In this document: piece by piece, positions 54,301 through 62,321 of the stretch | Numbering within the stretch: position 1 is the first letter of the stretch | How the letters are laid out: each line of letters opens with the position of its first letter | NCBI GenBank assembly: GCA_030148425.1 | Contig: JASBTM010000005.1 | Location: 1 to 64,000, forward strand | DNA length: 64,000 nt | DNA from: Hyphomicrobium sp. | GTDB lineage: Bacteria; Pseudomonadota; Alphaproteobacteria; Rhizobiales; Hyphomicrobiaceae | Direction of reading: 5' to 3' | Translations under genes and position numbers: made by a program | Notes under the pieces: model-generated | The model's database searches: none | Told to the model about the DNA's origin: nothing | What the model saw: only the letters and a program-made list of their open reading frames with translations

Positions 54301-54631
54301 CCTTCGAATACCGGAGGTCATTCAGGATGATCGCCAGGTTGAGCCATGCTTCGTGGTAGTCGGGTTGAGCGTCGACACTCTGCCGGATAAGTTCGACCGC
54401 GTTGATCATATCTTGGCGGTCTATTGCGATCAGACCGAGGTGGTGCAAGCTCGGAGCATGTTTCGGAACGAGGGTCAGCACCCGACGGTGCGCGACCTCG
54501 GACTCAGCAAAGCGACCATTCTTCAGATGCTGCACGGCTTCCTTATAGAGGCGCGCGGCTTCTGAATTCTCGATTTGCTGCGGCAACAGCCGCGAAGTCG
54601 CCGATGCGCGCCGCCGCTCTCGTCTATTCAT
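51317..54631 (-). CDS. TPR-GT41 (OGT/SPINDLY-type) glycosyltransferase fused to a zinc-ribbon methyltransferase
   Basis: 1104 residues in three parts. About residues 20-400 are tetratricopeptide repeats (for example [30 protein letters not shown]). Residues about 440-830 match bacterial GT41: [112 protein letters not shown]. The C-terminus begins with a Cys4 ribbon (C854, C857, C889, C892) and a SAM-dependent methyltransferase with [12 protein letters not shown] at about 946. GT41 proteins modify protein Ser/Thr or flagellin-like targets. No flagellar genes are here. The domain combination is unusual. Confidence 0.9.
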   Translation of the reverse strand: [1104 protein letters not shown]

Positions 54632-54660
54632 ATTCGCCGTCCGGTCCCCTCAGCCCCAAA

Positions 54661-54693
54661 CGCAAAACGCCGGAGTCGAACTTGACTCCGGCG
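54661..54693 (-). terminator. Rho-independent terminator of the efflux operon
   Basis: On the minus strand, a perfect 10-bp stem (CGCCGGAGTC at 54668-54677 and its complement at 54684-54693) with a 6-base loop is followed by TTTTGCGTTT. It stands 59 bases after the RND permease stop. A second 8-bp hairpin (54701-54708 with 54719-54726) lies between. Confidence 0.85.
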
Positions 54694-54751
54694 TCGTGTG
54701 CGAGGCTTGCACCGCGTTAAGCCTCGGTCGGCTTAGCGCAAATGCCCTGAT

Positions 54752-57700
54752 CTATTCGGCGGGATGTTGCGGCGCTTCGTGCGAGTCGGGGGTCTTTGCC
54801 GACCAGCGCCTGCCGAGTTCGGAAAGCCACCGGCAGAGAACGTAGAATACCGGGGTGAAGATAAGGCCGAAAACGGTGACGCCGATCATGCCCGCGAACA
54901 CTGCCGTGCCCAGCGCCTGACGAAGCTCCGCGCCCGCGCCGACGGCCCACACCAGCGGGACAACGCCGAGAATGAAGGCGAGCGAAGTCATGATGATCGG
55001 CCGCATACGAAGACGCGCCGCCTCTGTCGCGGCTTCGAAACGGTTTCTTCCTTGGGCCTCGAGTTGCTCGGCAAACTCCACGATTAGAATCGCGTTCTTC
55101 GCCGCAAGGCCGACGAGCACGATGAAGCCGACCTGCGTCAGGATGTTGTTGTCCATCCCGCGAATGATGACGCCCGAGATCGACGCAATCAAACTCATCG
55201 GAACAATGAGGATGACGGCAAGCGGCATCGTCAGGCTTTCAAACTGCGCGGCAAGCACGAGGAACACGAACGCAACGCCGAGGGCGAACGCAAACACCGC
55301 GGTGTTGCCCGCGCGGATCTGCTGGAATGCAAGGTCCGTCCATTCGTAGCTGAAGCCGGGCGGCAACGTCTCGGCCGCGAGCTTCTGCATGAGATCGATC
55401 GCCTGGCCTTGGGAATAGCCGGGCGCTGCCGAGCCATCGAGTTCCGCGGCCGGATAGAGGTTGTATCGCGGAACGCGTTGTGGACCCGAGATATCGCTCA
55501 CCGTCATGAACGACGCCAACGGCACAACGTTGCCCGATTTGTTGCGCACGCGGATTTGCAACGCATCCTTCGGCGTCATCCGGAATTTACCGTCAGACTG
55601 CGCGGTTACGCGGAAGGTGCGGCCCAGAATGTTGAAGTCATTGACGTAGAACGAGCCGAGATAGGTCTGGAGGGCCGCGAACACATCCGGGATATTGATG
55701 CCCAGCATCTCTGCCTTGACGCGATCGATATCTAGATAGAGCTGCGGCGTGGATGTCTCGAAGAGCGTGAAGACCTGACGAAGTCCCGGCGTCTGAGCGG
55801 CCTTGACCATCATCGCGTTGACAGCCTGCTGCAAGGCAGACGAACCGGCGCCGCCGCGATCCTCGACCATCATACGGAAGCCACCGGCGTTGCCGAGACC
55901 GCGTACGGGTGGCGGCGGAACGACGAGAATCAAGCCTTCCTGAATTGTGGAAAATCTCTTCAGCAGTTCAACACGAATGTTTGCGGCTGACATCGCGGGA
56001 TCTTTGGCGCGCTCATCGAACGGTTTCAGAACCACGAACACGGCGCCCGCATTCGATGCGTTGACGCGCGTCGCGCCGGAAAAGCCCACGAGATTGACGG
56101 CGTGGGCGACGCCGGGCACCTGGAGCGCCATCTCGACAAGGCGCCGGTTCACAGCGTCGGTGCGATCGAGCGAAGCTGCGGAGGGAAGCTGGACGACCGT
56201 GATCAGATATCCGCCGTCTTGATCCGGAATAAAGCCGAGAGGCGTCTTGCGGAATTCGTTGAGACCGAACGCGATGAGGCCCACGTACAAGACCAGCATC
56301 ACTGCGGCGAAGCGGACCGCGCGGCCGGCAAACCAGCCATATCCGTGTGAAAGCTTGTCAAAGCTCCAGTTGAAGGCACTGAAGAATGCGCGGATGGGCC
56401 ATGTGAGAATGCTGTGCCGCGGATGCTCCTCGTGCGGCTTCAGCAGAAGCGCGCACAACGCAGGCGAAAGCGTCAGCGACACGATAAGCGAGATCACGGT
56501 CGCGCCCGCAATCGTCAGTGCGAACTGGCGATAAAACTGGCCGGAGATGCCGGTGATGAACGCCGTCGGCACGAACACCGCGCTCAACACCAGCGCGATG
56601 GCAATCAGCGCAGTGCCGACCTCTTCCATCGTCCGATAGGCGGCTTCGCGCGGACTTAGTCCGTTCGCCATGTTGCGTTCGACGTTTTCGACAACAACGA
56701 TCGCGTCGTCCACGACGATACCGATGGCGAGCACGAGACCGAAGAGCGAGAGGTTGTTCAGGGAGAAGCCGAATAGCGCCATCAGGAAGAACGTGCCGAT
56801 CAGCGACACGGGAATGGCGACGATCGGAATGATCGCGGCGCGCCACGTCTGCAGAAACAGCACGACGACGAGCACGACCAGCACAATGGCTTCCAAGATC
56901 GTGTGAATGACGGCATCGACCGACTGCTGGATGAATTCGGTCGGGTTGTAGACAATCGTGTATTCGAGACCCGGCGGGAAATTCTTGGAAATTTCCTTCA
57001 TCTCGTCCTGGATCTTCTTCGCCGTCTCGATGGCGTTGGAACCCGGAAGCTGGAAGATGCCGAGACCAACCGCCGCCTGCTTATCGAGGTACGAGTTGAT
57101 GCCGTAATCGAGACCGGCTAGTTCCACTCGCGCCACGTCCTTCACTCGGACGACGGAATTTGCCGATTGCTTGACGATAATGTTCCCGAATTCCGCGGGG
57201 TCTATCAGTCGGCCCAGCGTCTGCACAGTGATCTGAAACGCTCCGGGATTCGGCACTGGCGGCTGATTGAGAATGCCAGCAGCGACCTGGACGTTTTGCC
57301 CCTGCAGCGCCGTCACGACGTCACTTGCGGCGAGATTCAGCGACTGCAATCGGTCAGGATCGAGCCAGACGCGCATCGAATAATCGCGACCGCCGAAAAC
57401 GCTTACGGATCCGACGCCCTGAATACGGGTCAGCTGATCGATCACGTTGACGTTGGCGTAGTTCGATATGAAGAGCGTGTCGCGCGAGTTGTCGGGCGAA
57501 AGCAGATGGACGACCATCATAAGGTCAGGCGACGCCTTCGCGACGGTCACGCCGATGTTGCGGACATCCGCTGGCAATCGCGGCAGCGCAATCGAGACGC
57601 GGTTCTGAACTTGAACCTGAGCGATATCGAGGTTGGTACCGATATCGAACGTGATTGAAATCGTGAAACGGCCGTCCGTCGTGGAGTTCGACGAAATAAA

Positions 57701-57934
57701 CAGCATGTGCTCGACGCCGTTGATCTGCTGCTCAAGCGGCGTTGCGACCGTTGCGGCGACGACCTCGGCGCTGCCGCCCGGATACTGGCCCGTTACGTTG
57801 ACGACGGGCGGCGCGATCTCCGGATACTGCGCAATCGGCAAGCGGCCGACGGCGACGGCACCGATAATCACAAAGACGATGGAAATGACGGCCGCAAAGA
57901 TGGGCCGGTCGATGAAAAAGTGCGAGAGACGCAT
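54752..57934 (-). CDS. RND multidrug efflux permease, AcrB-type (HAE1)
   Basis: Inner-membrane proton-driven pump of a tripartite efflux system. 1060 residues, normal for HAE1. The N-terminus MRLSHFFIDRPIFAAVISIVFVIIGAVAVGRLPIAQYPEIAPPVV is typical, the proton-relay aspartate pair is in GIVVDDAIVVVENVERNM, and the periplasmic porter domains and 12 helices follow. Substrate spectrum cannot be read. It starts 15 bases after the adaptor stop, so the two are in one operon; no outer-membrane TolC-type gene is included, so it must use one from elsewhere. Confidence 0.96.
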   Translation of the reverse strand: MRLSHFFIDRPIFAAVISIVFVIIGAVAVGRLPIAQYPEIAPPVVNVTGQYPGGSAEVVAATVATPLEQQINGVEHMLFISSNSTTDGRFTISITFDIGTNLDIAQVQVQNRVSIALPRLPADVRNIGVTVAKASPDLMMVVHLLSPDNSRDTLFISNYANVNVIDQLTRIQGVGSVSVFGGRDYSMRVWLDPDRLQSLNLAASDVVTALQGQNVQVAAGILNQPPVPNPGAFQITVQTLGRLIDPAEFGNIIVKQSANSVVRVKDVARVELAGLDYGINSYLDKQAAVGLGIFQLPGSNAIETAKKIQDEMKEISKNFPPGLEYTIVYNPTEFIQQSVDAVIHTILEAIVLVVLVVVLFLQTWRAAIIPIVAIPVSLIGTFFLMALFGFSLNNLSLFGLVLAIGIVVDDAIVVVENVERNMANGLSPREAAYRTMEEVGTALIAIALVLSAVFVPTAFITGISGQFYRQFALTIAGATVISLIVSLTLSPALCALLLKPHEEHPRHSILTWPIRAFFSAFNWSFDKLSHGYGWFAGRAVRFAAVMLVLYVGLIAFGLNEFRKTPLGFIPDQDGGYLITVVQLPSAASLDRTDAVNRRLVEMALQVPGVAHAVNLVGFSGATRVNASNAGAVFVVLKPFDERAKDPAMSAANIRVELLKRFSTIQEGLILVVPPPPVRGLGNAGGFRMMVEDRGGAGSSALQQAVNAMMVKAAQTPGLRQVFTLFETSTPQLYLDIDRVKAEMLGINIPDVFAALQTYLGSFYVNDFNILGRTFRVTAQSDGKFRMTPKDALQIRVRNKSGNVVPLASFMTVSDISGPQRVPRYNLYPAAELDGSAAPGYSQGQAIDLMQKLAAETLPPGFSYEWTDLAFQQIRAGNTAVFAFALGVAFVFLVLAAQFESLTMPLAVILIVPMSLIASISGVIIRGMDNNILTQVGFIVLVGLAAKNAILIVEFAEQLEAQGRNRFEAATEAARLRMRPIIMTSLAFILGVVPLVWAVGAGAELRQALGTAVFAGMIGVTVFGLIFTPVFYVLCRWLSELGRRWSAKTPDSHEAPQHPAE

Positions 57935-57949
57935 CGGACGGTCCGATCC

Positions 57950-59134
57950 TTAGTTGGTCCGGACCGCCTGGTCCTTCGGGTTGGAAGCTTCGAGCTGCTG
58001 CGGCGTCACCTTTGAGCCGGGCCGAACGCGCATCAGTCCGTTGACGATGATGGTGTCGTCGGCACTGAGCCCGGCCGTGATAACGCGGAGACCGTCGACC
58101 ACAGGGCCGAGCGTTACGTACTTAGGCGTCGCGACGTTCTCGCTGTTGACCGCGTAGACGAACTTACGAACCTGTTCCGTTCCGATCGCCTGATCAGGGA
58201 CGAGAAGCGCCTCCGCCGGCTGCTGAGCCTGGATGCGAATGCGACCGAACATGCCTGGCGTTAGACGGCCGTCAGCATTCTTGAAGACGGCGCGGCCACG
58301 TATCGTGCCCGACGACGTGTCGATTGCGTTGTCGACGAAATCTATGCGGCCCTGGTGGACGAAGTCCTTTTCATCGATCAGCTTCAGCTGTGCGTTGAGG
58401 CCCAGTCCGCGATCGACGCTATCGGCGCGCTGAACGGAGGCGGCGTTCAGGTAGCGAAGGTAGGACGCCTCGTCCATCGTGAATTCGAAGCGGATCGGAT
58501 CAACCGACACGATCGTCGCGAGCAACGTCGTGGTGCCAGTCGTGCCGCCCGTCACGAGGTTGCCGACCGAAACGCGGCGATCGCCGATGCGACCGCTGAT
58601 CGGCGCCGAGAGTTCAGTGAACTGCAGGTCGAGATCAGCCTGCCGCGTTTGTGCTTCCGCAGCCGTCAGATTGGCTTGCGCCACACGCTCCGCCTGCACG
58701 CGCTGATCGAGAGTCTGCTGAGTTATAACCGTTCCGACAGGGAGATTTTTGCCGCGCTCGAGATCGGCCTCTGCGAATGCCACATTGGCTTTCCCCTGCT
58801 CGATTGTCGCCTTCGCTTGATCGAGTGCGGCCTGGAAGGGACGACGGTCGACTGTGAAGAGCGGATCGCCGACTTTGACCATCTGGCCGTCGGTGAAGTG
58901 AATCTTGTCCAGATACCCGGACACGCGTGCCCGCACCTCAACGAAGTCGAGGGCCACAAAGCGTCCGACATACTCGTCATAGTCGGTGACGACCTTTTTC
59001 GTCGGCTTGGCGACGGTCACTTGCGGCGGCGGAGGAGCCGCAGCCTGAGCTGCAGATTTTTCTTCGCCGCATCCCGAAAGCCCGGCGGACAGGAGCAGAA
59101 GAACCGCGCCGATGGTGGCAAATCGTTGGGTCAC
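57950..59134 (-). CDS. RND efflux periplasmic adaptor (membrane fusion protein), lipoprotein
   Basis: 394 residues from GTG 59134 (GGAGAGA upstream). The signal peptide ends with lipobox LSGC, so the mature protein is lipid-anchored. The lipoyl/biotinyl-like halves flank a helical hairpin (KATIEQGKANVAFAEADLERGKNL and QANLTAAEAQTRQADLDLQFTELSAPISGRIG), with a beta-barrel and membrane-proximal domain behind. It is the AcrA/MexA partner of the downstream permease. It diverges from a TetR gene, with a perfect palindrome between. Confidence 0.94.
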   Translation of the reverse strand: MTQRFATIGAVLLLLSAGLSGCGEEKSAAQAAAPPPPQVTVAKPTKKVVTDYDEYVGRFVALDFVEVRARVSGYLDKIHFTDGQMVKVGDPLFTVDRRPFQAALDQAKATIEQGKANVAFAEADLERGKNLPVGTVITQQTLDQRVQAERVAQANLTAAEAQTRQADLDLQFTELSAPISGRIGDRRVSVGNLVTGGTTGTTTLLATIVSVDPIRFEFTMDEASYLRYLNAASVQRADSVDRGLGLNAQLKLIDEKDFVHQGRIDFVDNAIDTSSGTIRGRAVFKNADGRLTPGMFGRIRIQAQQPAEALLVPDQAIGTEQVRKFVYAVNSENVATPKYVTLGPVVDGLRVITAGLSADDTIIVNGLMRVRPGSKVTPQQLEASNPKDQAVRTN

Positions 59135-59337
59135 GCAGTCTCTCTCCACCTTGAATACTGATCGATGCCGCAAACGAACGACGTCCCATCGCCCTGCGTG
59201 AACATCGGAATCGCGGCATCATGCGTTCAACATGATCGCCGTCAGACTTTATTCAGAACGCCGCCCCCAGGTGGCGCACAGGTCACCAAACACCGAATGA
59301 CAGCCCCTATGACTCATGGTAGCGAGTCAAAAGCGCA

Positions 59338-59353
59338 GTTACCGATCGGTAAC
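59338..59353. promoter_or_regulatory. Probable TetR operator controlling the efflux operon and its regulator
   Basis: GTTACCGATCGGTAAC is a perfect 16-bp palindrome in the 256-base gap between the divergent adaptor and TetR genes, 38 bases before the TetR start. It has the size and symmetry of AcrR/TetR-family operators. One site here could repress both directions. Confidence 0.65.
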
Positions 59354-59390
59354 ACTGCTAACGACCGCTAACTTTTTCGTCAAGAGGGCT

Positions 59391-60044
59391 ATGGGAACGA
59401 CGCAGGACAAGGAGTTGCGCAATTTCAGTGAGTTGCGCACTGCAATCGGCGCCGGGCTTGAGGGAAAACCTCCGCGCGAGCGGATTCTGTTCGCCGCGTG
59501 TGAACTTTTCTACCGCCATGGCGTACATCCGGTCGGCGTCGAGGCCATCGTCGAAATTGCGCAGACGAATAAGATGACGCTTTATCGTCATTTCAGATCG
59601 AAGGATGATCTGGTCGTTGCATTCGTCGAGCAGCTTGCCGCGGAGAATGCCGAAATTCTCGAAAATCTCCTCGGCGACGGTTGCGGGACGGCCGAGCAGA
59701 AGCTCGATGCCTGGGTGGATCATGTCGAAGACGTGCTTGCGAACAAGCGCGAGCGCGGTTGCGCACTCGCCAATGCGGCGGTTGAACTCGATGCGCGCCA
59801 TCCCGCCCGGTCGGTGATCGAGGCTTATAAGCAGCGCAAGTACGATCGTCTGGTCGTAGCCTTTCGCGACGCGCATTATAGCGAACCAGAACGTCTGGCC
59901 GATGAAGTGTTTCTCTTATTCGAGGGAGCGCGTATCAGCCTCCAATGCGGAGGAATGGGACCTGCTTCCCGGCTCGTCTCCATGCTTCGTCATCTGCTCT
60001 CAACCAGCCCTCGCGTGAATCGGGCGTCACTGCCTATCGAATAG
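59391..60044 (+). CDS. TetR-family transcriptional regulator
   Basis: 217 residues from ATG 59391, with GAGGG upstream. An N-terminal helix-turn-helix (RERILFAACELFYRHGVHPVGVEAIVEIAQTNKMTLYRHFRSKDDLVVAFVEQL) is followed by a helical ligand-binding domain. Divergent to the acrAB-type operon it most likely represses, with a 16-bp palindrome between. The inducing compound is unknown. Confidence 0.94.
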   Translation: MGTTQDKELRNFSELRTAIGAGLEGKPPRERILFAACELFYRHGVHPVGVEAIVEIAQTNKMTLYRHFRSKDDLVVAFVEQLAAENAEILENLLGDGCGTAEQKLDAWVDHVEDVLANKRERGCALANAAVELDARHPARSVIEAYKQRKYDRLVVAFRDAHYSEPERLADEVFLLFEGARISLQCGGMGPASRLVSMLRHLLSTSPRVNRASLPIE

Positions 60045-60119
60045 GCGGCTCGCTCAAGTCTCCGGCAGGGCACGCACCCAAGCTCGAGAGAAAGTCCCGC
60101 TGCTGCTGGGAAAATCGGC

Positions 60120-60135
60120 TGGCACGAGACGTGCA
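60120..60135 (+). promoter_or_regulatory. Sigma-54-type promoter of the guanidine uptake operon
   Basis: TGGCACG, AGAC, GTGCA matches the RpoN consensus TGGCACG-N4-TTGCA in all but one base, with the invariant GG and GC 10 bases apart. Transcription would start near 60146, just before the riboswitch. Sigma-54 promoters serve nitrogen-limitation genes through an enhancer-binding activator such as NtrC. I did not find a clear NtrC site. Confidence 0.65.
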
Positions 60136-60147
60136 AAGTGCTCCCCA

Positions 60148-60252
60148 TAACGCCTCTAGGGTTCCGGCTTCCCAAGCGTCAGGTCCGAGAGAGGCTCTCC
60201 CGCTTCGCGAACAGCGCAGCGGAGCCACGGCGGGATAAAAGCCCGGGAGACC
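60148..60252 (+). ncRNA. Guanidine-I riboswitch (ykkC class)
   Basis: Conserved ykkC blocks occur in the right order: CTAGGGTTCCGG (60156-60167), GGTCCGAGAG (60182-60191), a variable hairpin (GGCTC...GAGCC), then ACGGCGGGATAAAAGCCCGG and GAGA (to about 60250). Guanidine-I aptamers bind guanidinium and switch on export or breakdown genes. It lies about 140 bases before the ABC binding-protein gene. No T-run terminator was seen in the leader, so the mechanism may be at translation or through Rho. Only CGGCGGGA differs from the usual CGGAGGGA. Confidence 0.93.
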
Positions 60253-60391
60253 TACACCGCGAGTTGCTTCGGCTCTCGAACGGACAGGCCTCCCTCTGTA
60301 CGCACATCCTGCGCGTATTCGAGGTCTCCGTTCCCGCGATCGACGCCCCTTGCGGTCCGAAGAGTGACCAGCACAAGGACAGGGGTTGGCA

Positions 60392-61456
60392 ATGCGCTAT
60401 TCCGTCAAGACAATTCTGAAAGCTGTGATCGGCGCGGCGGCTGTGATGGGCTTTGCCCTCTCGCCTGCCGGTGCGGCCGAGAAGAAAGACTTCAAGGTCG
60501 CCTGGTCGATTTACGTCGGCTGGATGCCGTGGGGCTATGCCGTCGATTCCGGCATCGTAAAGAAGTGGGCCGACAAGTACGGCATCAATATCGAGGTCAA
60601 GCAGTTCAACGACTACGTCGAGTCGATCAACCAATACACAGCCGGCTCATTCGACGCCGTTACCGTTACGAACATGGACGCGCTCTCGATCCCCGCCGCC
60701 GGTGGCGTCGATACGACAGCCGTCATCGTCGGCGACTTCTCGAACGGCAATGATGCGATCATCCTGAAGAACAAGGACAAGCTCGCAGACATCAAGGGGC
60801 AAAACGTCAATCTCGTCGAATTCTCGGTTTCGCATTATCTCCTGGCCCGCGCGCTTCCGACCGTCGGTCTTGCCGAGAAGGACTTGAAGGTCGTCAACAC
60901 GTCCGACGCCGATATGGCGGCAGCCTACAAAACTGCGGACGTCTCGGCAGTCGTGACGTGGAAACCGATCGTTTCGACAATCCTTGAATCGCCGGACGCT
61001 CATAAGGTGTTCGACAGCTCGCAGATCCCTGGCGAAATCATCGACCTCATGGTCGCGAACACCGCTGTCCTCAAGGACAATCCGAAGTTCGCAAAGGCCC
61101 TGGCCGGCATCTGGTACGAGACGCTGGCGACGATGAAAGACGGCACGAAGTCAAAAGAAGCCATGGCGAAAGCCTCCGGCACCGATCTCAAGGGTTTCGA
61201 CGAGCAGCTGGCGACCACGAAGCTTTTCTCTGAGCCGAAGGATGCAGTTGCGTTTGCGACCAGCGAGGACCTCAAGAAGACTACGGAGCTCGTCTCGAAG
61301 TTCCTCTTCGAGAAATCGCTTCTCGGTAAGGATGCGAAATCAGAAGGCGCGATTGGCGTCGAATTTCCGGACAAGTCCGTCTTCGGCGACAAGGGGAATG
61401 TCAAATTTCGCTACGACGCGACGTTCATGAAAGAAGCTGAAGACGGCAAACTCTGA
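60392..61456 (+). CDS. ABC transporter substrate-binding protein, urea-carboxylase-associated type (probable guanidine)
   Basis: 354 residues from ATG 60392, with AGGGG 7 bases upstream (a TTG at 60386 is the alternative). A signal peptide (MRYSVKTILKAVIGAAAVMGFALSPAGAAEKKD) precedes an SsuA/NMT1-type binding domain starting FKVAWSIYVGWMPWGYAVDSGIVKKWADKYGINIEVKQFNDYVESINQY. It matches the periplasmic protein found beside urea carboxylase and DUF1989 genes. The riboswitch upstream and DUF1989 gene downstream point to guanidine as ligand; this is inference, older annotation would say urea. Confidence 0.9.
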   Translation: MRYSVKTILKAVIGAAAVMGFALSPAGAAEKKDFKVAWSIYVGWMPWGYAVDSGIVKKWADKYGINIEVKQFNDYVESINQYTAGSFDAVTVTNMDALSIPAAGGVDTTAVIVGDFSNGNDAIILKNKDKLADIKGQNVNLVEFSVSHYLLARALPTVGLAEKDLKVVNTSDADMAAAYKTADVSAVVTWKPIVSTILESPDAHKVFDSSQIPGEIIDLMVANTAVLKDNPKFAKALAGIWYETLATMKDGTKSKEAMAKASGTDLKGFDEQLATTKLFSEPKDAVAFATSEDLKKTTELVSKFLFEKSLLGKDAKSEGAIGVEFPDKSVFGDKGNVKFRYDATFMKEAEDGKL

Positions 61457-61502
61457 GCAGTCTCGGTATTTTCTCACAACAGTTGCAGGAAGGCGAAACG
61501 CG

Positions 61503-62321
61503 ATGCGCGCCATAAACTATCGTCCCGACAAGTCTTGGCGGTTTGCGCTCGCCCTTCTGCCATTTTTACTTCTATGCCTAGCCTATGTGATCGGGTCCGG
61601 CATCCGCCTAGCGGATAATCCGAACGACAAGCTTCTTCCCAGCTTTTCGAAAATGAGCGAAGCGGTCGACAATTACGCTTTCAAGGAGGATGTGCGCACC
61701 GGCACGTATCTGCTCTGGGAAGACACCCGTGCGAGCCTCACGCGACTGGTGACTGGACTTGCGATCTCGACCGTCATCGCGCTTGTGCTCGGGATCGTGC
61801 TTGGATTGCTCCCCATTGCCGGCGCCACGTTTGGACCGGTGATTGCGGTGCTATCCATGGTGCCGCCACTCGCGTTGCTACCCATTCTATTCATCGTCAT
61901 GGGGCTCGGCGAAGCTTCGAAGATCGCGTTGATCGTGATCGGCACGTCGCTGAAGCTCATTCGCGATATCGCCCTTCGTGTCGAAGATATTCCAAGGGAG
62001 CAGCTCATCAAGGCGCAGACGCTCGGCGCATCGAGCATGCAGATCGCGTTACGCGTGGTGCTGCCGCAGACACTGCCGCGGCTCATGGATTCTGTTCGCT
62101 TTGAAATTGGACCGGCGTGGCTCTTCTTGATCGCCGCGGAAGCGATCGCCGCCGACTCCGGCCTCGGGTATCGTATCTTTCTCGTCCGCCGCTATCTCTC
62201 GATGGATGTGATCTTGCCTTACGTCGCCTGGATCACCCTTCTCGCTTTCCTCATGGATCTTGGCCTTCGCCTTCTGCAGCGGAAGGCGTTCCCGTGGTTC
62301 GCGCAAGCGAGGGCTCAATGA
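61503..62321 (+). CDS. ABC transporter permease of the guanidine-type importer
   Basis: 272 residues with about six membrane helices. The EAA-type cytoplasmic loop that docks the ATPase is visible as VEDIPREQLIKAQTLGASSMQIALRVVLPQTLPRLMDSV. The N-terminal part includes a helix LLPFLLLCLAYVIGSG. It belongs to the SsuC/TauC-like group. It follows the binding protein by 46 bases, and its last 4 bases overlap the ATPase start. Confidence 0.92.
   Translation: MRAINYRPDKSWRFALALLPFLLLCLAYVIGSGIRLADNPNDKLLPSFSKMSEAVDNYAFKEDVRTGTYLLWEDTRASLTRLVTGLAISTVIALVLGIVLGLLPIAGATFGPVIAVLSMVPPLALLPILFIVMGLGEASKIALIVIGTSLKLIRDIALRVEDIPREQLIKAQTLGASSMQIALRVVLPQTLPRLMDSVRFEIGPAWLFLIAAEAIAADSGLGYRIFLVRRYLSMDVILPYVAWITLLAFLMDLGLRLLQRKAFPWFAQARAQ

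Noticed and set aside
60061..60119. NtrC-binding site upstream of the sigma-54 promoter
   Set aside because: GC-rich text includes GGCACGCACCC, but no GCAC...GTGC dyad of the right spacing was found.
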